From Marinibactrum halimedae (GTDB lineage: Bacteria; Pseudomonadota; Gammaproteobacteria; Pseudomonadales; Cellvibrionaceae), in assembly GCF_021234875.1 (NCBI RefSeq), contig NZ_JAJQVM010000010.1:81492-145491 (forward strand): a stretch of DNA of 64,000 nt, written 5' to 3'. Below the pieces are notes generated by a model. The model saw only the letters and a list, made by a program, of their open reading frames with translations, made no database searches and was not told where the DNA came from. The number at the start of each line of letters is the position of its first letter. The stretch's first letter is position 1. Below are positions 16,759-25,472 of the stretch, one piece after another. A program made the position numbers and the translations under genes.

Positions 16759-17217
16759 TTAATCTTCTACGCTGGAAATTTCTGGAACATTTTGAATTTG
16801 ACCTTTAACAGCCATCATTTGATTTTCATCACCTTGATTGGCCGCTCCAAGATACCAACCATTAAGTAATATTTCTGACGTAACAATGTCACCGGTGCGG
16901 TAAGTCACTCTAACGCGAGCCAGCTTATCGTCACGAATCCCACTCTGATCTTTAGCCTTATTTAAAAGGTAGTTTTGGGCTGCATCGGTGGCAATCCGCC
17001 TAAAGGCCAGCTCCAGTTCGCCGCCCCCCTGAATGCCCGGCGCATGGCGCTTGGTGATTTCATGAATATCTTGATCTTCGGTGTAGGAGCCTTCGCCACC
17101 GAACTGAGGAATGGACTCCAGCCCCTCAGCCAATGTCCAAGAATCGGCAATTTCCACTTCTAGCTCAGCACCCTGCGAGATAATAGGAGTGGTGTTGTTA
17201 GCAATTGGCTTTGTCAT
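16759..17217 (-). CDS. Major tail tube protein
   Basis: The 152-residue beta-rich protein has the N-terminal pattern of phage tail tube proteins (NNTTPIISQGAELEVEIADS with an extended first loop) and the C-terminal AVKGQIQNVPEISSVED. It would form stacked hexamer rings of a non-contractile tail. It overlaps the terminator-like gene upstream by 4 bp and precedes the chaperone genes. Confidence 0.72.
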   Translation of the reverse strand: MTKPIANNTTPIISQGAELEVEIADSWTLAEGLESIPQFGGEGSYTEDQDIHEITKRHAPGIQGGGELELAFRRIATDAAQNYLLNKAKDQSGIRDDKLARVRVTYRTGDIVTSEILLNGWYLGAANQGDENQMMAVKGQIQNVPEISSVED

Positions 17218-17585
17218 AAATTGACCTCACTAAAATAAAAAGCAAAATCCAAAGTGATCCGCTCTAAATGCGTATCGTCTTCATAAAAGGTAATTTCAGA
17301 ATCATTAATAATTTGGTCAAACGGCGGGATCACCGCGCCATGCCAGGCATCAACAATGGCGTTGGCCATCGTGCGTGCGTTGCGCTTGCTGTAGCAGTCA
17401 ACTTGCACGCGAGCCATGTTGTTGGATTTTTCGTTCGAGATATCCAATGAACGGCGGTGGCTGGGTAACTTAAAGGTAACAAAATCGTCTTTAGCACTGG
17501 AAATATGCAAAGAAATACGATCATCAACAATGTTCGCCAACGCCGTATTGGTGTGTAAAAGTTGAGAGACGTAATGCTCGATCAT
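17214..17585 (-). CDS. Tail terminator/completion protein
   Basis: The ATG at 17585 is chosen because it overlaps the previous stop as ATGA; the frame extends 11 codons further upstream. The 123-residue alpha/beta protein starts with MIEHYVSQLL and ends with a strand LERITLDFAFYFSEVNL, like DUF3168 and lambda gpU-type terminators. It lies between the gp10-like protein and the tail tube, the expected place. Confidence 0.62.
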   Translation of the reverse strand: MIEHYVSQLLHTNTALANIVDDRISLHISSAKDDFVTFKLPSHRRSLDISNEKSNNMARVQVDCYSKRNARTMANAIVDAWHGAVIPPFDQIINDSEITFYEDDTHLERITLDFAFYFSEVNL

Positions 17586-18073
17586 CGTTTCGATTCTCTC
17601 TGTCGTTTGCGCAACCAAAACTTAATGCGCTGTTGCAGTTTTTTCTTAAATAGATTGGTTACCACATGGATATTTTTATCCAGTGCGGGCCGAATAAACG
17701 GTTTTCCCGAATGCCGGGTAGTTCCAAATTCTTGCTGCACCACATAGGGCACCCTAAATACACCCGTACGAACCACAACGGTGGTATCTTGGTTTTTAAA
17801 ATGCCGGCCCGCTCGCCCCTTGCGATTTAATCGACTGCGCTTTTTAATACGGGATTTCATAAAGCCCGGGTACAGCGTTACCGTTTGATCTTTTTTGTTT
17901 TTGACCTTACGTGACTCACCCTCAAATATAGGCACATTAGCAAGCATGTCTTTTTTAACCGGCTCCATGGCTGCCATTGCTGCTGAGCGCAATGCCTTTG
18001 GGCCTATGTCGTTACCCAATGAAATAAGCTGCTGTTCAAGGATATCCAGCCCTTTGATTTCGACTTCAATCAT
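17582..18073 (-). CDS. HK97 gp10-like head-tail/tail-completion protein
   Basis: The 163-residue basic protein begins EVEIKGLDILEQQLISLG and has the conserved LRSAAMAAMEPVKKDMLANVP helix and the GTTRHSGKPFIRPALD block of the HK97 gp10 family. Proteins of this family sit between head connector and tail terminator. Both ends overlap their neighbours by 4 bp. Confidence 0.78.
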   Translation of the reverse strand: MIEVEIKGLDILEQQLISLGNDIGPKALRSAAMAAMEPVKKDMLANVPIFEGESRKVKNKKDQTVTLYPGFMKSRIKKRSRLNRKGRAGRHFKNQDTTVVVRTGVFRVPYVVQQEFGTTRHSGKPFIRPALDKNIHVVTNLFKKKLQQRIKFWLRKRQRESKR

Positions 18074-18393
18074 AAGATTTGCTCACAAATAAACGTTGAG
18101 TAAGCATTTTGGGTTGAGGGTGTTTCGTACAGCACAGTAAAAACATCGCCATTGCTGCGCACAAACCGCATGCCCATAGCGATGCCTTTACGGGCGTTAA
18201 TCTTTATTTCGACTTTAACGGTGGAAATATCCCGGCGCCCAGATTCCACACTTTCGTGCGTACCGGTTTGGTAAGTTAATTTTCCCCATGTGCCCGCCAC
18301 TTTTTCCCACTCATCCACTTCCATTCCGCGCTCGTCTCGACCACGCACCCGCTGCTGTATTTCAAAGCGGGTATTTAATTGGCTGGCACTCAT
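18070..18393 (-). CDS. Head-tail adaptor (head closure, SPP1 gp16-like)
   Basis: The 107-residue beta-barrel protein has the common pattern LNTRFEIQQRVRGRDERGME, W-x-K-V-A-G-T-W-G-K-L, and FTVLYETPSTQN of the phage head-tail joining family. It closes the connector after packaging. It overlaps both neighbouring genes by 4 bp. Confidence 0.8.
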   Translation of the reverse strand: MSASQLNTRFEIQQRVRGRDERGMEVDEWEKVAGTWGKLTYQTGTHESVESGRRDISTVKVEIKINARKGIAMGMRFVRSNGDVFTVLYETPSTQNAYSTFICEQIL

Positions 18394-18689
18394 ACAAAAT
18401 CCTGTTTCTCAATATCGGCATGGGCTTTGACGCCGAAGGGAATTTCTTTGAGATCAACCGGCGCGGTCGCGGCACTGTTTTTGTGTAAATGATCCACCAT
18501 GAGCAATATCGCAATTTTGATATTGGGCGTTACGTTCTCTTCGGTCCATTCAATGCCGGTGTAGTGATTGACCCAGCCCACGGCGGCGTCGACTAATAAA
18601 GTTAAGTGCTGTGTTTGCGGAGAATCTACCGGGTAATCCTCTGGCTCCAACCGAAGCTGGGCCAGAAGTTCAGTGATAGAAACGATCAT
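18390..18689 (-). CDS. Head-tail connector (gp6-like)
   Basis: The ATG at 18689 overlaps the capsid gene's TGA. The 99-residue helical protein (ITELLAQLRLEPEDYPVDSPQ, then LVDAAVGWVNHYTGIEW and AILLMVDHLHKN) fits the HK97 gp6/phiE125 gp8 connector family that forms a ring under the portal. Length and position agree. Confidence 0.8.
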   Translation of the reverse strand: MIVSITELLAQLRLEPEDYPVDSPQTQHLTLLVDAAVGWVNHYTGIEWTEENVTPNIKIAILLMVDHLHKNSAATAPVDLKEIPFGVKAHADIEKQDFV

Positions 18690-19852
18690 CACGGTGTGGA
18701 GGGTGCAGCGGTAATATCACCACCCACCAAAGAAATGGGGCGGTAAATTTCCAATGCCGCACGCGCTGTGGCCTTAATGGTCACCATATCCTTGGTGAAG
18801 TTATCACCATCGGCGTCCGACATTTCCACCACAACGCCTCGACGCTCCGTCCATTGAGAGGCCATGTCAAACGCCCCTGTTAAAAAGCGCCCTGCGGGCA
18901 TGGCATTGGTTTCGACCACCGGCAAACCCCATAAGGTTTTGACATTTTGTGCACGAGGATTAGTAGAAATAAAATGCTCATCATTACCGGTAAGCAAGTC
19001 CATGTCCGCGCAATCAGACGGATTTAAAATAATCGCCGTGGCAGAATAATCCGCCAACTCCACTTGAGCCATGGCACGACGCACTGTCTCGTAAATATTT
19101 TGACCGGCGTTCGTCGCATTGGTAAAGCTGCCGCTGGAAAAAATACCTTTTAAATTCTGACCCGTACCATTGCCTCTTAAGGCTTGTAAATCCTTACGGT
19201 ATTCCACCCCGTAACGCAAACGTCCATCAATGTAAGAGGCAATGGCTTGATTGTCTTCCAACATCTGTTTGGATACATAAATGAAGTGACCAATATTGCG
19301 TACCGGTACGGTCGTGGTTTCAAATTGAATACTGGATTCAGGATACGCCGCCCCTGGCCCCTCTGCTGTCTCAGCAGCTTTGTTATCCCACAGCACCTCG
19401 CGAGTGTATTCAATGGAGTTACTGGACGTAGAGCCTTTGGGTAATACATCCAGTACACGCAACTTGCGCATGGCCAGCCCTAACACCCCTGAGCGACGAT
19501 CCGTATAAGTAGCGGCCTCATCATTGGTGACCGCATTATTTTCTGCGGCGAACGTGGCTTTTGTGGTATTGCCCGCTGAGAAATCGGTATACGCTTGCGA
19601 ATCGGTAAATTCCGCCCCAACCGATTTAATGGCATTATCCACATCACTTTGGCTGGTGCCCGCCTGCTCTAGCTCTAACACACGCGCTGTGGCCTCTTTG
19701 ATTTTTTCCTCCAGTGTATTCAGTGCTTCTTTATTTTTGGTTCCTATTTCACCGTGTTTTTTTACCTCTTCGTTGACGGCTTGAATGGATTCAGAAAGTT
19801 TGTTTTGAATGTGTTTCAGTTCGTTTTGAACATCATCAGCAGTAAATGGCAT
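18689..19852 (-). CDS. Major capsid protein, HK97 fold
   Basis: The ATG at 19852 is preferred because GAGGTGA precedes it and it starts just after the protease stop; a frame seven codons longer exists. Residues about 10-75 form a coiled coil, the delta domain that works as built-in scaffold and is removed by the protease. The rest has the HK97 capsid pattern, for example RNIGHFIYVSKQMLEDNQAI, LRGNGTGQNLKGIFS and GLPVVETNAMPAG. It forms the icosahedral shell. Confidence 0.9.
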   Translation of the reverse strand: MPFTADDVQNELKHIQNKLSESIQAVNEEVKKHGEIGTKNKEALNTLEEKIKEATARVLELEQAGTSQSDVDNAIKSVGAEFTDSQAYTDFSAGNTTKATFAAENNAVTNDEAATYTDRRSGVLGLAMRKLRVLDVLPKGSTSSNSIEYTREVLWDNKAAETAEGPGAAYPESSIQFETTTVPVRNIGHFIYVSKQMLEDNQAIASYIDGRLRYGVEYRKDLQALRGNGTGQNLKGIFSSGSFTNATNAGQNIYETVRRAMAQVELADYSATAIILNPSDCADMDLLTGNDEHFISTNPRAQNVKTLWGLPVVETNAMPAGRFLTGAFDMASQWTERRGVVVEMSDADGDNFTKDMVTIKATARAALEIYRPISLVGGDITAAPSTP

Positions 19853-19859
19853 AGTCACC

Positions 19860-20645
19860 TCAGAGTTTTGCATTGAACGATTTCAGTGTGTTTAAAATTG
19901 CGGTTTCGTTTTCAGAATCGCTCTGAAGTAAACGGCGTATTTTGGCAACCATGGTGGTTGCTTTGCTTTTAGAAAAACCTGACTCTCTCAGGCAAGATTC
20001 TGCATCTTTTAAGCTGGTAATGGAGTCGACATCAATGGGAGTTTTGGCCTGCGCAGTGGGCAACGAGGCAAAGCGAGCATTAAAATCGCCTCCCAAATTA
20101 TTGGCCCCACTGGCGGCCACTCTCTGGGTGGCCAATCCGTATTCCACCGCTTCTTTAGCGTTCATCCATGTTTCCGCACGAATCATGTGCAGTAATTGTT
20201 CTTCATCAATACTGGCGCGAGGCAAATACGTAGACACTAAAGAATTAGTTAACCCATCGAGAAAATCCGCCGCCTCTCTTAATTCCCGCGCCTTTCCATT
20301 CACATTAACAGTGGGCTCGTGAATCATGAGGTGTGTATTGTCAGGCATAATGCGCTCGTCGCCCGCCATAAATATCAAAGAGCCTGCGGATGCAGCTGCA
20401 CCCAACACCTGTGTAGTGACTCTCGCAGAGTGAGCCACCAAGGCATTGTGAATAGCCAATCCCTCAAATGCATTGCCACCCGGAGATTGAATAAAAATTT
20501 CAAGCTCTGAGCTTTTATTATTTTCAATGTGCCAAAGAATATCGTCCGTCGAGTTGCCCCAGTGCCCAATAACACCATTAATGTGATAGCGACTTTTTTC
20601 ATTGCTGACATTTTCGGTTTTAAAGAAAGTATTTTTACTCATCAT
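19860..20645 (-). CDS. ClpP-type head maturation protease
   Basis: The 261-residue protein has the ClpP fold: SPGGNAFEGLAIHNAL, the nucleophile Ser86 in LGAAASAGS, and His109 in LMIHEP, with the third acidic residue in the region after AREL. A C-terminal tail of about 80 residues may target the capsid. It trims the capsid delta domain. It overlaps the portal gene by 11 bp and precedes the capsid gene. Confidence 0.88.
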   Translation of the reverse strand: MMSKNTFFKTENVSNEKSRYHINGVIGHWGNSTDDILWHIENNKSSELEIFIQSPGGNAFEGLAIHNALVAHSARVTTQVLGAAASAGSLIFMAGDERIMPDNTHLMIHEPTVNVNGKARELREAADFLDGLTNSLVSTYLPRASIDEEQLLHMIRAETWMNAKEAVEYGLATQRVAASGANNLGGDFNARFASLPTAQAKTPIDVDSITSLKDAESCLRESGFSKSKATTMVAKIRRLLQSDSENETAILNTLKSFNAKL

Positions 20646-21849
20646 GGTTTACCGATTTATCCGTTGCTTTTCTTCCCTCATGAGGTGAAGGATTGAGAAT
20701 GTCACCTCCCTCAATGGGTGGTAAATTGCGTAATTTTCGGCCTTCATTGGGCGTTAAAATGGGGCCACCGACAGACGCTTTGATCATCTCAATTTGGCTT
20801 TTGGAATCTCCGCGCGTTAAGGCATCGAAATCAAAATCAAAGGCGTATTTACGACGATCCGCTGGGGATAATAATTTTTTGGCCAGCGCCTGCTCCCAGC
20901 GTTGGGCGTAGGGGTTTAACCCTAGGCGATACCACCCCAATAAAATGTGTTCGATACTTGAGCCTAGCGTGGTGGTTCCAGTGTTTTCACACACCAATAC
21001 AGGTGGGATATTGCCCATAAACCGACAAATATCTGCGACCTGATAATGTCGAGTCGCTAGCACTTCCATTTCTACGGGACTGATTTGTGTTTGCTGATAC
21101 TTAAACCCCAATGGCAAGACCAGTAAACGCCTAGACTCTTCTTTTTCGGTAACGACTTCACTAAAATTTTCTCTCGCTTTTTTACGTTGAGCCGTACTTA
21201 AATCCGCATCGGTATACAACACTCCGCTTGGCTTCCCGCCATCCACGTAAAACTTAGCGGCGTAATTTTCCGTCGCCAAAGATAACCCCACGGTGTTTCT
21301 GGCATAGGACAATGGGCTTAAACCAATCAGGCCATTACCAAATAAGCGAATGTGTAAAATATTTCGATCAGCAATCGCGTGCACATCCGTGTCGTGATAC
21401 CAGTAATACGTCACCGAACCGTTGGGCTGTAATTCTGGCTGAACGTTTTGGGCAGGTAACGGCCATAACGCCACCGGAGTGCCATCATTACGCCGAGCAA
21501 TTCGCGCATAACAGTTGCCATGCAATACCAAATTTAATTGCATGGTTTCGAAAAATTCCGTTGGAGTCATTCGAGAATTAGGCGATAACGTTAGAAGATC
21601 AATTAACGGATGATCATAAATACGCTTACGTGTTTCACCTTTTTCGTACATGCCCAACGGCAAGCTGGCAAAAACCTCTGTAAGTAATTTCGTGCACGAC
21701 CAAAAAGCACTGACCTGCAAAGCGGTATCTTCATTCACATACGCGGCTGCATTTTGGGTATAGCCATCCGGCTGCCCGGTTTGATCGCCTTGTTGCACGC
21801 GAGTCGCACCCGCGCCCAACCAACGGCGAACGGTATTGAATAGTCTCAT
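20635..21849 (-). CDS. Portal protein, HK97 family
   Basis: The 404-residue protein has typical portal blocks: SAFWSCTKLLTEVFASLPLG, DHPLIDLLTLSPNSRMTPTEF, LVLHGNCYARI, and GLIGLSPLSYARNTVGL. It forms the dodecameric DNA channel at one vertex. The gene lies between the large terminase and the protease, with short overlaps on both sides. Confidence 0.92.
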   Translation of the reverse strand: MRLFNTVRRWLGAGATRVQQGDQTGQPDGYTQNAAAYVNEDTALQVSAFWSCTKLLTEVFASLPLGMYEKGETRKRIYDHPLIDLLTLSPNSRMTPTEFFETMQLNLVLHGNCYARIARRNDGTPVALWPLPAQNVQPELQPNGSVTYYWYHDTDVHAIADRNILHIRLFGNGLIGLSPLSYARNTVGLSLATENYAAKFYVDGGKPSGVLYTDADLSTAQRKKARENFSEVVTEKEESRRLLVLPLGFKYQQTQISPVEMEVLATRHYQVADICRFMGNIPPVLVCENTGTTTLGSSIEHILLGWYRLGLNPYAQRWEQALAKKLLSPADRRKYAFDFDFDALTRGDSKSQIEMIKASVGGPILTPNEGRKLRNLPPIEGGDILNPSPHEGRKATDKSVNHDE

Positions 21850-23549
21850 AGGGATATCGGATTATTTAAAAAGTCATCAATAGCCTCTTGCTCACTTTCC
21901 GTATCGAGCATGGCACGGCTAATACCCATTAAAAGCGCAACCATGCCATCGATTTTTTGATCGGGCCGCTTCTTTTCTTTCATGGGGGAAATATTGCCTT
22001 TGAATTCCTTGGCTTGGAGATTGCCCGCCATCCAATTTAGGACGGGATTGTTATCGTGATGAAACCGACCACTTGCCACCGCCGCTTCAAGTTCACGCAT
22101 CGCAGGGCCAAGTACAAAACCTTGACCAATTTCAATTGGGTTTAAACCGACTGCCTCAAGCTTTTGCGCAAGTTGTGTTGCTCGCCATTTATCATGAGGT
22201 ACTTCAATAACATCAAAATCTTCACCGACCTCAAGTATTTCTTCTTCCAAATTATTGAAGTCAATTTCTGCCCCATCCGTAAGTGTCAAATAACCCTTAC
22301 CTGACCATCGGGTATACGCTGATTCATTACGCTCATCCAACCCAAGCGAGTCTTCAGGTAAGTAATAACGACCAAAACTGTAGTAATGTAATCGACCTTT
22401 AATCTCTCGCCGAAACAATTGTACAAACGCACATATATCCATTTTTGATGCAAGGTCTAAACAGAACCAGCAATCATCTTCATGAAATTGCTCTATCTCT
22501 AAATTGCTGTCACCACAGGCTCGCCACTGCTCGGTATTTAGCCACTGGTTGCCCGCGCTAACCCAAACATTAAGATGCTTCGTTTTAAAGCGATTTTGAC
22601 GATTAACGTTCTTAATGGCATTGCGCTGTTCGGCTTCCAGCCAATCCTGAAAAACCGATACCCCAATATTGGGATTGGCTTTTGCCAACACCTCTGGCAG
22701 CGTCCAGTCATCGTCGTCATCAATGCCATAAATCAGCGGGAATAATCGATCTTCGTCGCTTTGATTATCAAGCAATTCCCGGCTTTCTAATTCCTTGTCA
22801 TAACAAGGTCCGGCGATATTGTCCCCAGCGGTCGTGATAATAAAAATTAATGCCTGTTCACGAGCGCCCATCCCTGTTCGCATCGTTGAATACTGATCAT
22901 CAACATCATGCTCATGATATTCATCAATAATGGCGCACGACGGACTAGAGCCATCACCAGGGTTTCCAATGATTGGCTCAAACCGTGAGCCATCTCGTGA
23001 GCAGTTCATATTCTTGGCGTTCACTTCAATACCAAGCGCACTCATCAACTGCGGCGTTTTTTGAACCATTAATTTAGCAGGACGAAACACCTCCCATGCT
23101 TGCTTTTCCGTGGTTGCGCCGCAATACACTTCCGCACCAAACTCACCATCCAGCCAAGCACACAAATTACCAATAACGGAAGCCAAAACAGACTTACCGT
23201 TTTTCCTCGGAACCTTTGCATAAACTTCACGATAACGGCGTAAGCCATCCTTTTTTTGCTTCCAACCAAACACCGAAGCAATTAAAAATAATTGCCACGG
23301 TTCAAGCTTGATCAGCTTTTTTTCACGTGCCCACTTGCCTTTTGTGTGGGGAAATAATTGAGCTAAGCGGCACTTTTTTTCAGCTTCCTTGCTGTCAAAA
23401 TAGAACGGAAAATTATCTGAATCCTGCTTCTCGACATCTTCAATATGGCGCTGGCAGATTAATCTTGTCCACCTGCACGTAACAATCTTTTGACTAGCCA
23501 CATCACGTGCATAGCCATGCGCCTTGTTAACATTTACCGGGTCAAGCAT
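21846..23549 (-). CDS. terL: Terminase large subunit
   Basis: The 567-residue protein has the ATPase Walker A region PRKNGKS (114-120), Walker B CAIIDE (205-210) with catalytic Glu210, and a coupling motif in FIITTAGDN. The C-terminal nuclease half contains WFCLDLASKMD and a late Asp-containing helix. It cuts and packages the phage DNA. It overlaps terS by 8 bp and is followed by the portal gene. Confidence 0.93.
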   Translation of the reverse strand: MLDPVNVNKAHGYARDVASQKIVTCRWTRLICQRHIEDVEKQDSDNFPFYFDSKEAEKKCRLAQLFPHTKGKWAREKKLIKLEPWQLFLIASVFGWKQKKDGLRRYREVYAKVPRKNGKSVLASVIGNLCAWLDGEFGAEVYCGATTEKQAWEVFRPAKLMVQKTPQLMSALGIEVNAKNMNCSRDGSRFEPIIGNPGDGSSPSCAIIDEYHEHDVDDQYSTMRTGMGAREQALIFIITTAGDNIAGPCYDKELESRELLDNQSDEDRLFPLIYGIDDDDDWTLPEVLAKANPNIGVSVFQDWLEAEQRNAIKNVNRQNRFKTKHLNVWVSAGNQWLNTEQWRACGDSNLEIEQFHEDDCWFCLDLASKMDICAFVQLFRREIKGRLHYYSFGRYYLPEDSLGLDERNESAYTRWSGKGYLTLTDGAEIDFNNLEEEILEVGEDFDVIEVPHDKWRATQLAQKLEAVGLNPIEIGQGFVLGPAMRELEAAVASGRFHHDNNPVLNWMAGNLQAKEFKGNISPMKEKKRPDQKIDGMVALLMGISRAMLDTESEQEAIDDFLNNPISL

Positions 23550-24006
23550 TCAGCAATTTTAAAAACTCGTTTTCTTCTTCTGGATTTTTTGGAGCCTGAA
23601 TTCGCGATCGACTGGAGGGGTCTAAGCCGAGCGCCGCACCAAATCTTTGCATTCGTGCTGCCGCTTCGTTTTTAATCGTTAAGGCCGGGTTTTTCTTCAG
23701 TCCGCTTGCCCCCTCTACCAACATTCCATGCTCAATCACTAAGCGCTCAGCAGCTTGAAAATCAGCGTAACTTTGACAAAACACTTCGAGGTTGTGCAGA
23801 TCAGCTACCGTCAAAACCCCTCGACTTCCAAGCAATGGAGCGTAATGACACCAATACTCGGCAGCTTCTTCGTTCAGCGTTTTAGGTGGGTCAGCATTGC
23901 GGATGATGTCGTACTTCGGCTCATCTTCGTTGAGCGGCCTTTTGCCGGGATTTCCCTCCAACTCCTTAACCGCCGTAGGTTTTGGAGGTCTGCCAACAGT
24001 AGGCAT
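23542..24006 (-). CDS. terS: Terminase small subunit, P27 family
   Basis: The 154-residue protein starts MPTVGRPPKPTAVKELEGNPGK, the usual beginning of P27-type small terminases, and continues with the helical segments LNEEAAEYWCHYAPLL and FQAAERLVIEHGML. It recognises the packaging site next to the gene. It is the first packaging gene downstream of the HNH gene. Confidence 0.9.
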   Translation of the reverse strand: MPTVGRPPKPTAVKELEGNPGKRPLNEDEPKYDIIRNADPPKTLNEEAAEYWCHYAPLLGSRGVLTVADLHNLEVFCQSYADFQAAERLVIEHGMLVEGASGLKKNPALTIKNEAAARMQRFGAALGLDPSSRSRIQAPKNPEEENEFLKLLNA

Positions 24007-24172
24007 TGAGTGCCTCCCATTTTTTCTTTAATTTCGCGGGTGTGAAAAAGTGACTAGGCCGCGCGGTGGTTTAGAGAAGGCCCTAGAAATTCACATAGCC
24101 CCCCTACCTGCGCGTATGACATGATTAATTGATTTGCCTCATACCAAGATACTGTATGTTAATACAAGCTCT
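24007..24172. other. Non-coding gap between terS and HNH gene, possible cos region
   Basis: These 166 bp hold no ORF. They contain a G+C-rich stretch (GGCCGCGCGG near 24058) and a C-run followed by CTGCGCG near 24102-24114. In HK97-like phages with a P27 small terminase and an HNH gene, the cohesive-end site normally lies here. The cut site itself cannot be seen from sequence alone. Confidence 0.35.
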
Positions 24173-24565
24173 TTAAGATACCTTAGAATGGCTTCTCGAA
24201 CGTCGTGCTTTTAACGATTCTTGCTGTGTCTTGCGCTTATGACAATCCTTGCACAACCACTGTAAGTTACTGATGTGATCCGTACCGCCTTCGCTTATCG
24301 GTATGATGTGATCACACTCATTGCCGTGTACCAGTAACCCTAAGCGTGAGCACTCCTCACATAAACCTCTGGCTCGTTGTCTTACTGCCTCTCTTAACTT
24401 ACGCCAACGTGTTGTTGATCCATTACGACCTTCTCTCTTGCTTATGCTCTGGCGCTTGCTCCATCCACTTGCCTTATGTGCGTGCTTATCACAGTAGCCA
24501 TGGCGTGCTGTGGTCTTGCCTGGACACATAGGTGAGCGGCATGGGCGAGGAGTTTTGCTGGGCAT
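24173..24565 (-). CDS. HNH endonuclease
   Basis: The 130-residue basic protein has a zinc-type HNH domain: CEEC at about residue 70, NECDHIIPISEGGTDHISNLQ with the catalytic His pair, and WLCKDCHKRKT. The N-terminus carries a second Cys cluster (CRSPMCPGKTTARHGYC). HNH proteins next to the terminase assist terminase cutting at cos in HK97-like phages. It is the first gene of the packaging block. Confidence 0.9.
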   Translation of the reverse strand: MPSKTPRPCRSPMCPGKTTARHGYCDKHAHKASGWSKRQSISKREGRNGSTTRWRKLREAVRQRARGLCEECSRLGLLVHGNECDHIIPISEGGTDHISNLQWLCKDCHKRKTQQESLKARRSRSHSKVS

Positions 24566-24595
24566 GAGTAAGTTCTTTAGTTTTCTATAGACATT

Positions 24596-24618
24596 AAAAA
24601 ACCCGCACTGGGCGGGTT
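24596..24618 (-). terminator. Rho-independent terminator
   Basis: On the minus strand AACCCGC (24618-24612) pairs with GCGGGTT (24606-24600) and runs into a T-tract. It lies 24 bp after the stop of the 24642-25076 gene. Confidence 0.75.
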
Positions 24619-24641
24619 GTGTTTAAATGAATAGATAATTT

Positions 24642-25076
24642 TTAATAGTGTAAAGTTTTCAATTGTTTGCTTAATACTTTAGCGGTCCTTATGAGCCCAG
24701 CTGTGGGACACCCTCCGTTCATATACAACCAAACATAAGCAACTATTCGAATTTCATTATCAATATCACCAATCAAGTCATCTTCAACACCTCCATGCGC
24801 ATGATCCAAAGCACTTGTGCCTTGGATGGCATTATTAGTGAATTCCAGGGACCAGCACTGCTCCAACTGACGATGAAATGCATCATGCGTAGCGGTACCA
24901 CCTGGCGGATAATTTCCCGCACTTATTATCTCATGCTTCTCCAATGGAGCTATATTTTTAAATTTACCTTTAGCATGCGTTCCCTGTATCGTTATGTACC
25001 CTTTATTATCAAAGCTTACAAAACGCAAACCCTTTGTCCGAAACAAATCTGGTTGAGTGTAGAGCCTTCCGCTCAT
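24642..25076 (-). CDS. Hypothetical phage protein, 144 aa
   Basis: I do not recognise this protein. It has a mixed alpha/beta composition with no signal peptide or membrane helix. Two His-containing segments (GGTATHDAFHRQLEQCW near residue 60 and SALDHAHGGVEDDL near 90) might bind metal. A good ribosome site (AGGGGAT) precedes it and a dedicated terminator follows, so it is probably an independently expressed accessory gene between the packaging and lysis blocks. Confidence 0.6.
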   Translation of the reverse strand: MSGRLYTQPDLFRTKGLRFVSFDNKGYITIQGTHAKGKFKNIAPLEKHEIISAGNYPPGGTATHDAFHRQLEQCWSLEFTNNAIQGTSALDHAHGGVEDDLIGDIDNEIRIVAYVWLYMNGGCPTAGLIRTAKVLSKQLKTLHY

Positions 25077-25231
25077 AGTAATCCCCTATTGGTTTTAAGT
25101 TTTATTTCAGCTAGTACCTCAATAGAAGGAATACCGAGAAGGAAAAATAAAATTATCAAATGGCGCCAAATTAATCTTGTGAGTTAGGAGAGGTTGAATT
25201 CCACGGACGGAAACATCAAAGGATTGGATTA

Positions 25232-25289
25232 GCTGTCACCACTACCGGCTGTAGTGCCAGGGACCGGGCATTTGTTTGCCGGTGGCAGC
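25232..25289. other. Possible three-way-junction RNA structure
   Basis: An outer stem (GCTGTCA at 25232-25238 with TGGCAGC at 25283-25289, one wobble) encloses two hairpins: ACTAC/GTAGT (25241-25245 and 25251-25255) and CCGGGCA/TGCCGG (25264-25270 and 25277-25282, one bulge). It lies in the 217-bp gap 25077-25293, which has no ORF, directly after the small membrane gene's stop. Function is unknown. Confidence 0.4.
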
Positions 25290-25293
25290 TCCC

Positions 25294-25449
25294 TTATTCA
25301 TCTAGCTCCATGTCTTGGGTTTCGTCGTGGCGACACTCAAAGTCCGTGTAAAAGTCCATTCTTCGCCTTTCAAGCCTCGCAAAGTAAATAAACCCAAAAG
25401 CCATACAAAGAAGACCGAGAGCCAGAAGACCAATTAATAGTTGCTCCAT
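25294..25449 (-). CDS. Small single-pass membrane protein (51 aa)
   Basis: A 51-codon frame starts with ATG at 25449, preceded by GGAG at a spacing of 6. The N-terminal 23 residues (MEQLLIGLLALGLLCMAFGF and on) form one membrane helix, followed by a basic stop (RLERRR) and an acidic tail ending in MELDE. The topology is most likely N-out, C-in. It lies downstream of the palindrome array and the Rha gene on the same strand. It is not an obvious holin, as the lysis genes have a better candidate. Confidence 0.6.
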   Translation of the reverse strand: MEQLLIGLLALGLLCMAFGFIYFARLERRRMDFYTDFECRHDETQDMELDE

Positions 25450-25472
25450 GTTCACTCCAATTTTTTCGATGC

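Noticed and set aside
24150..24169. LexA-like sequence TACTG-N10-CAAGC upstream of terS
   Set aside because: Only the left half fits; the right half differs at key bases, and placement within the packaging region argues against an SOS site.
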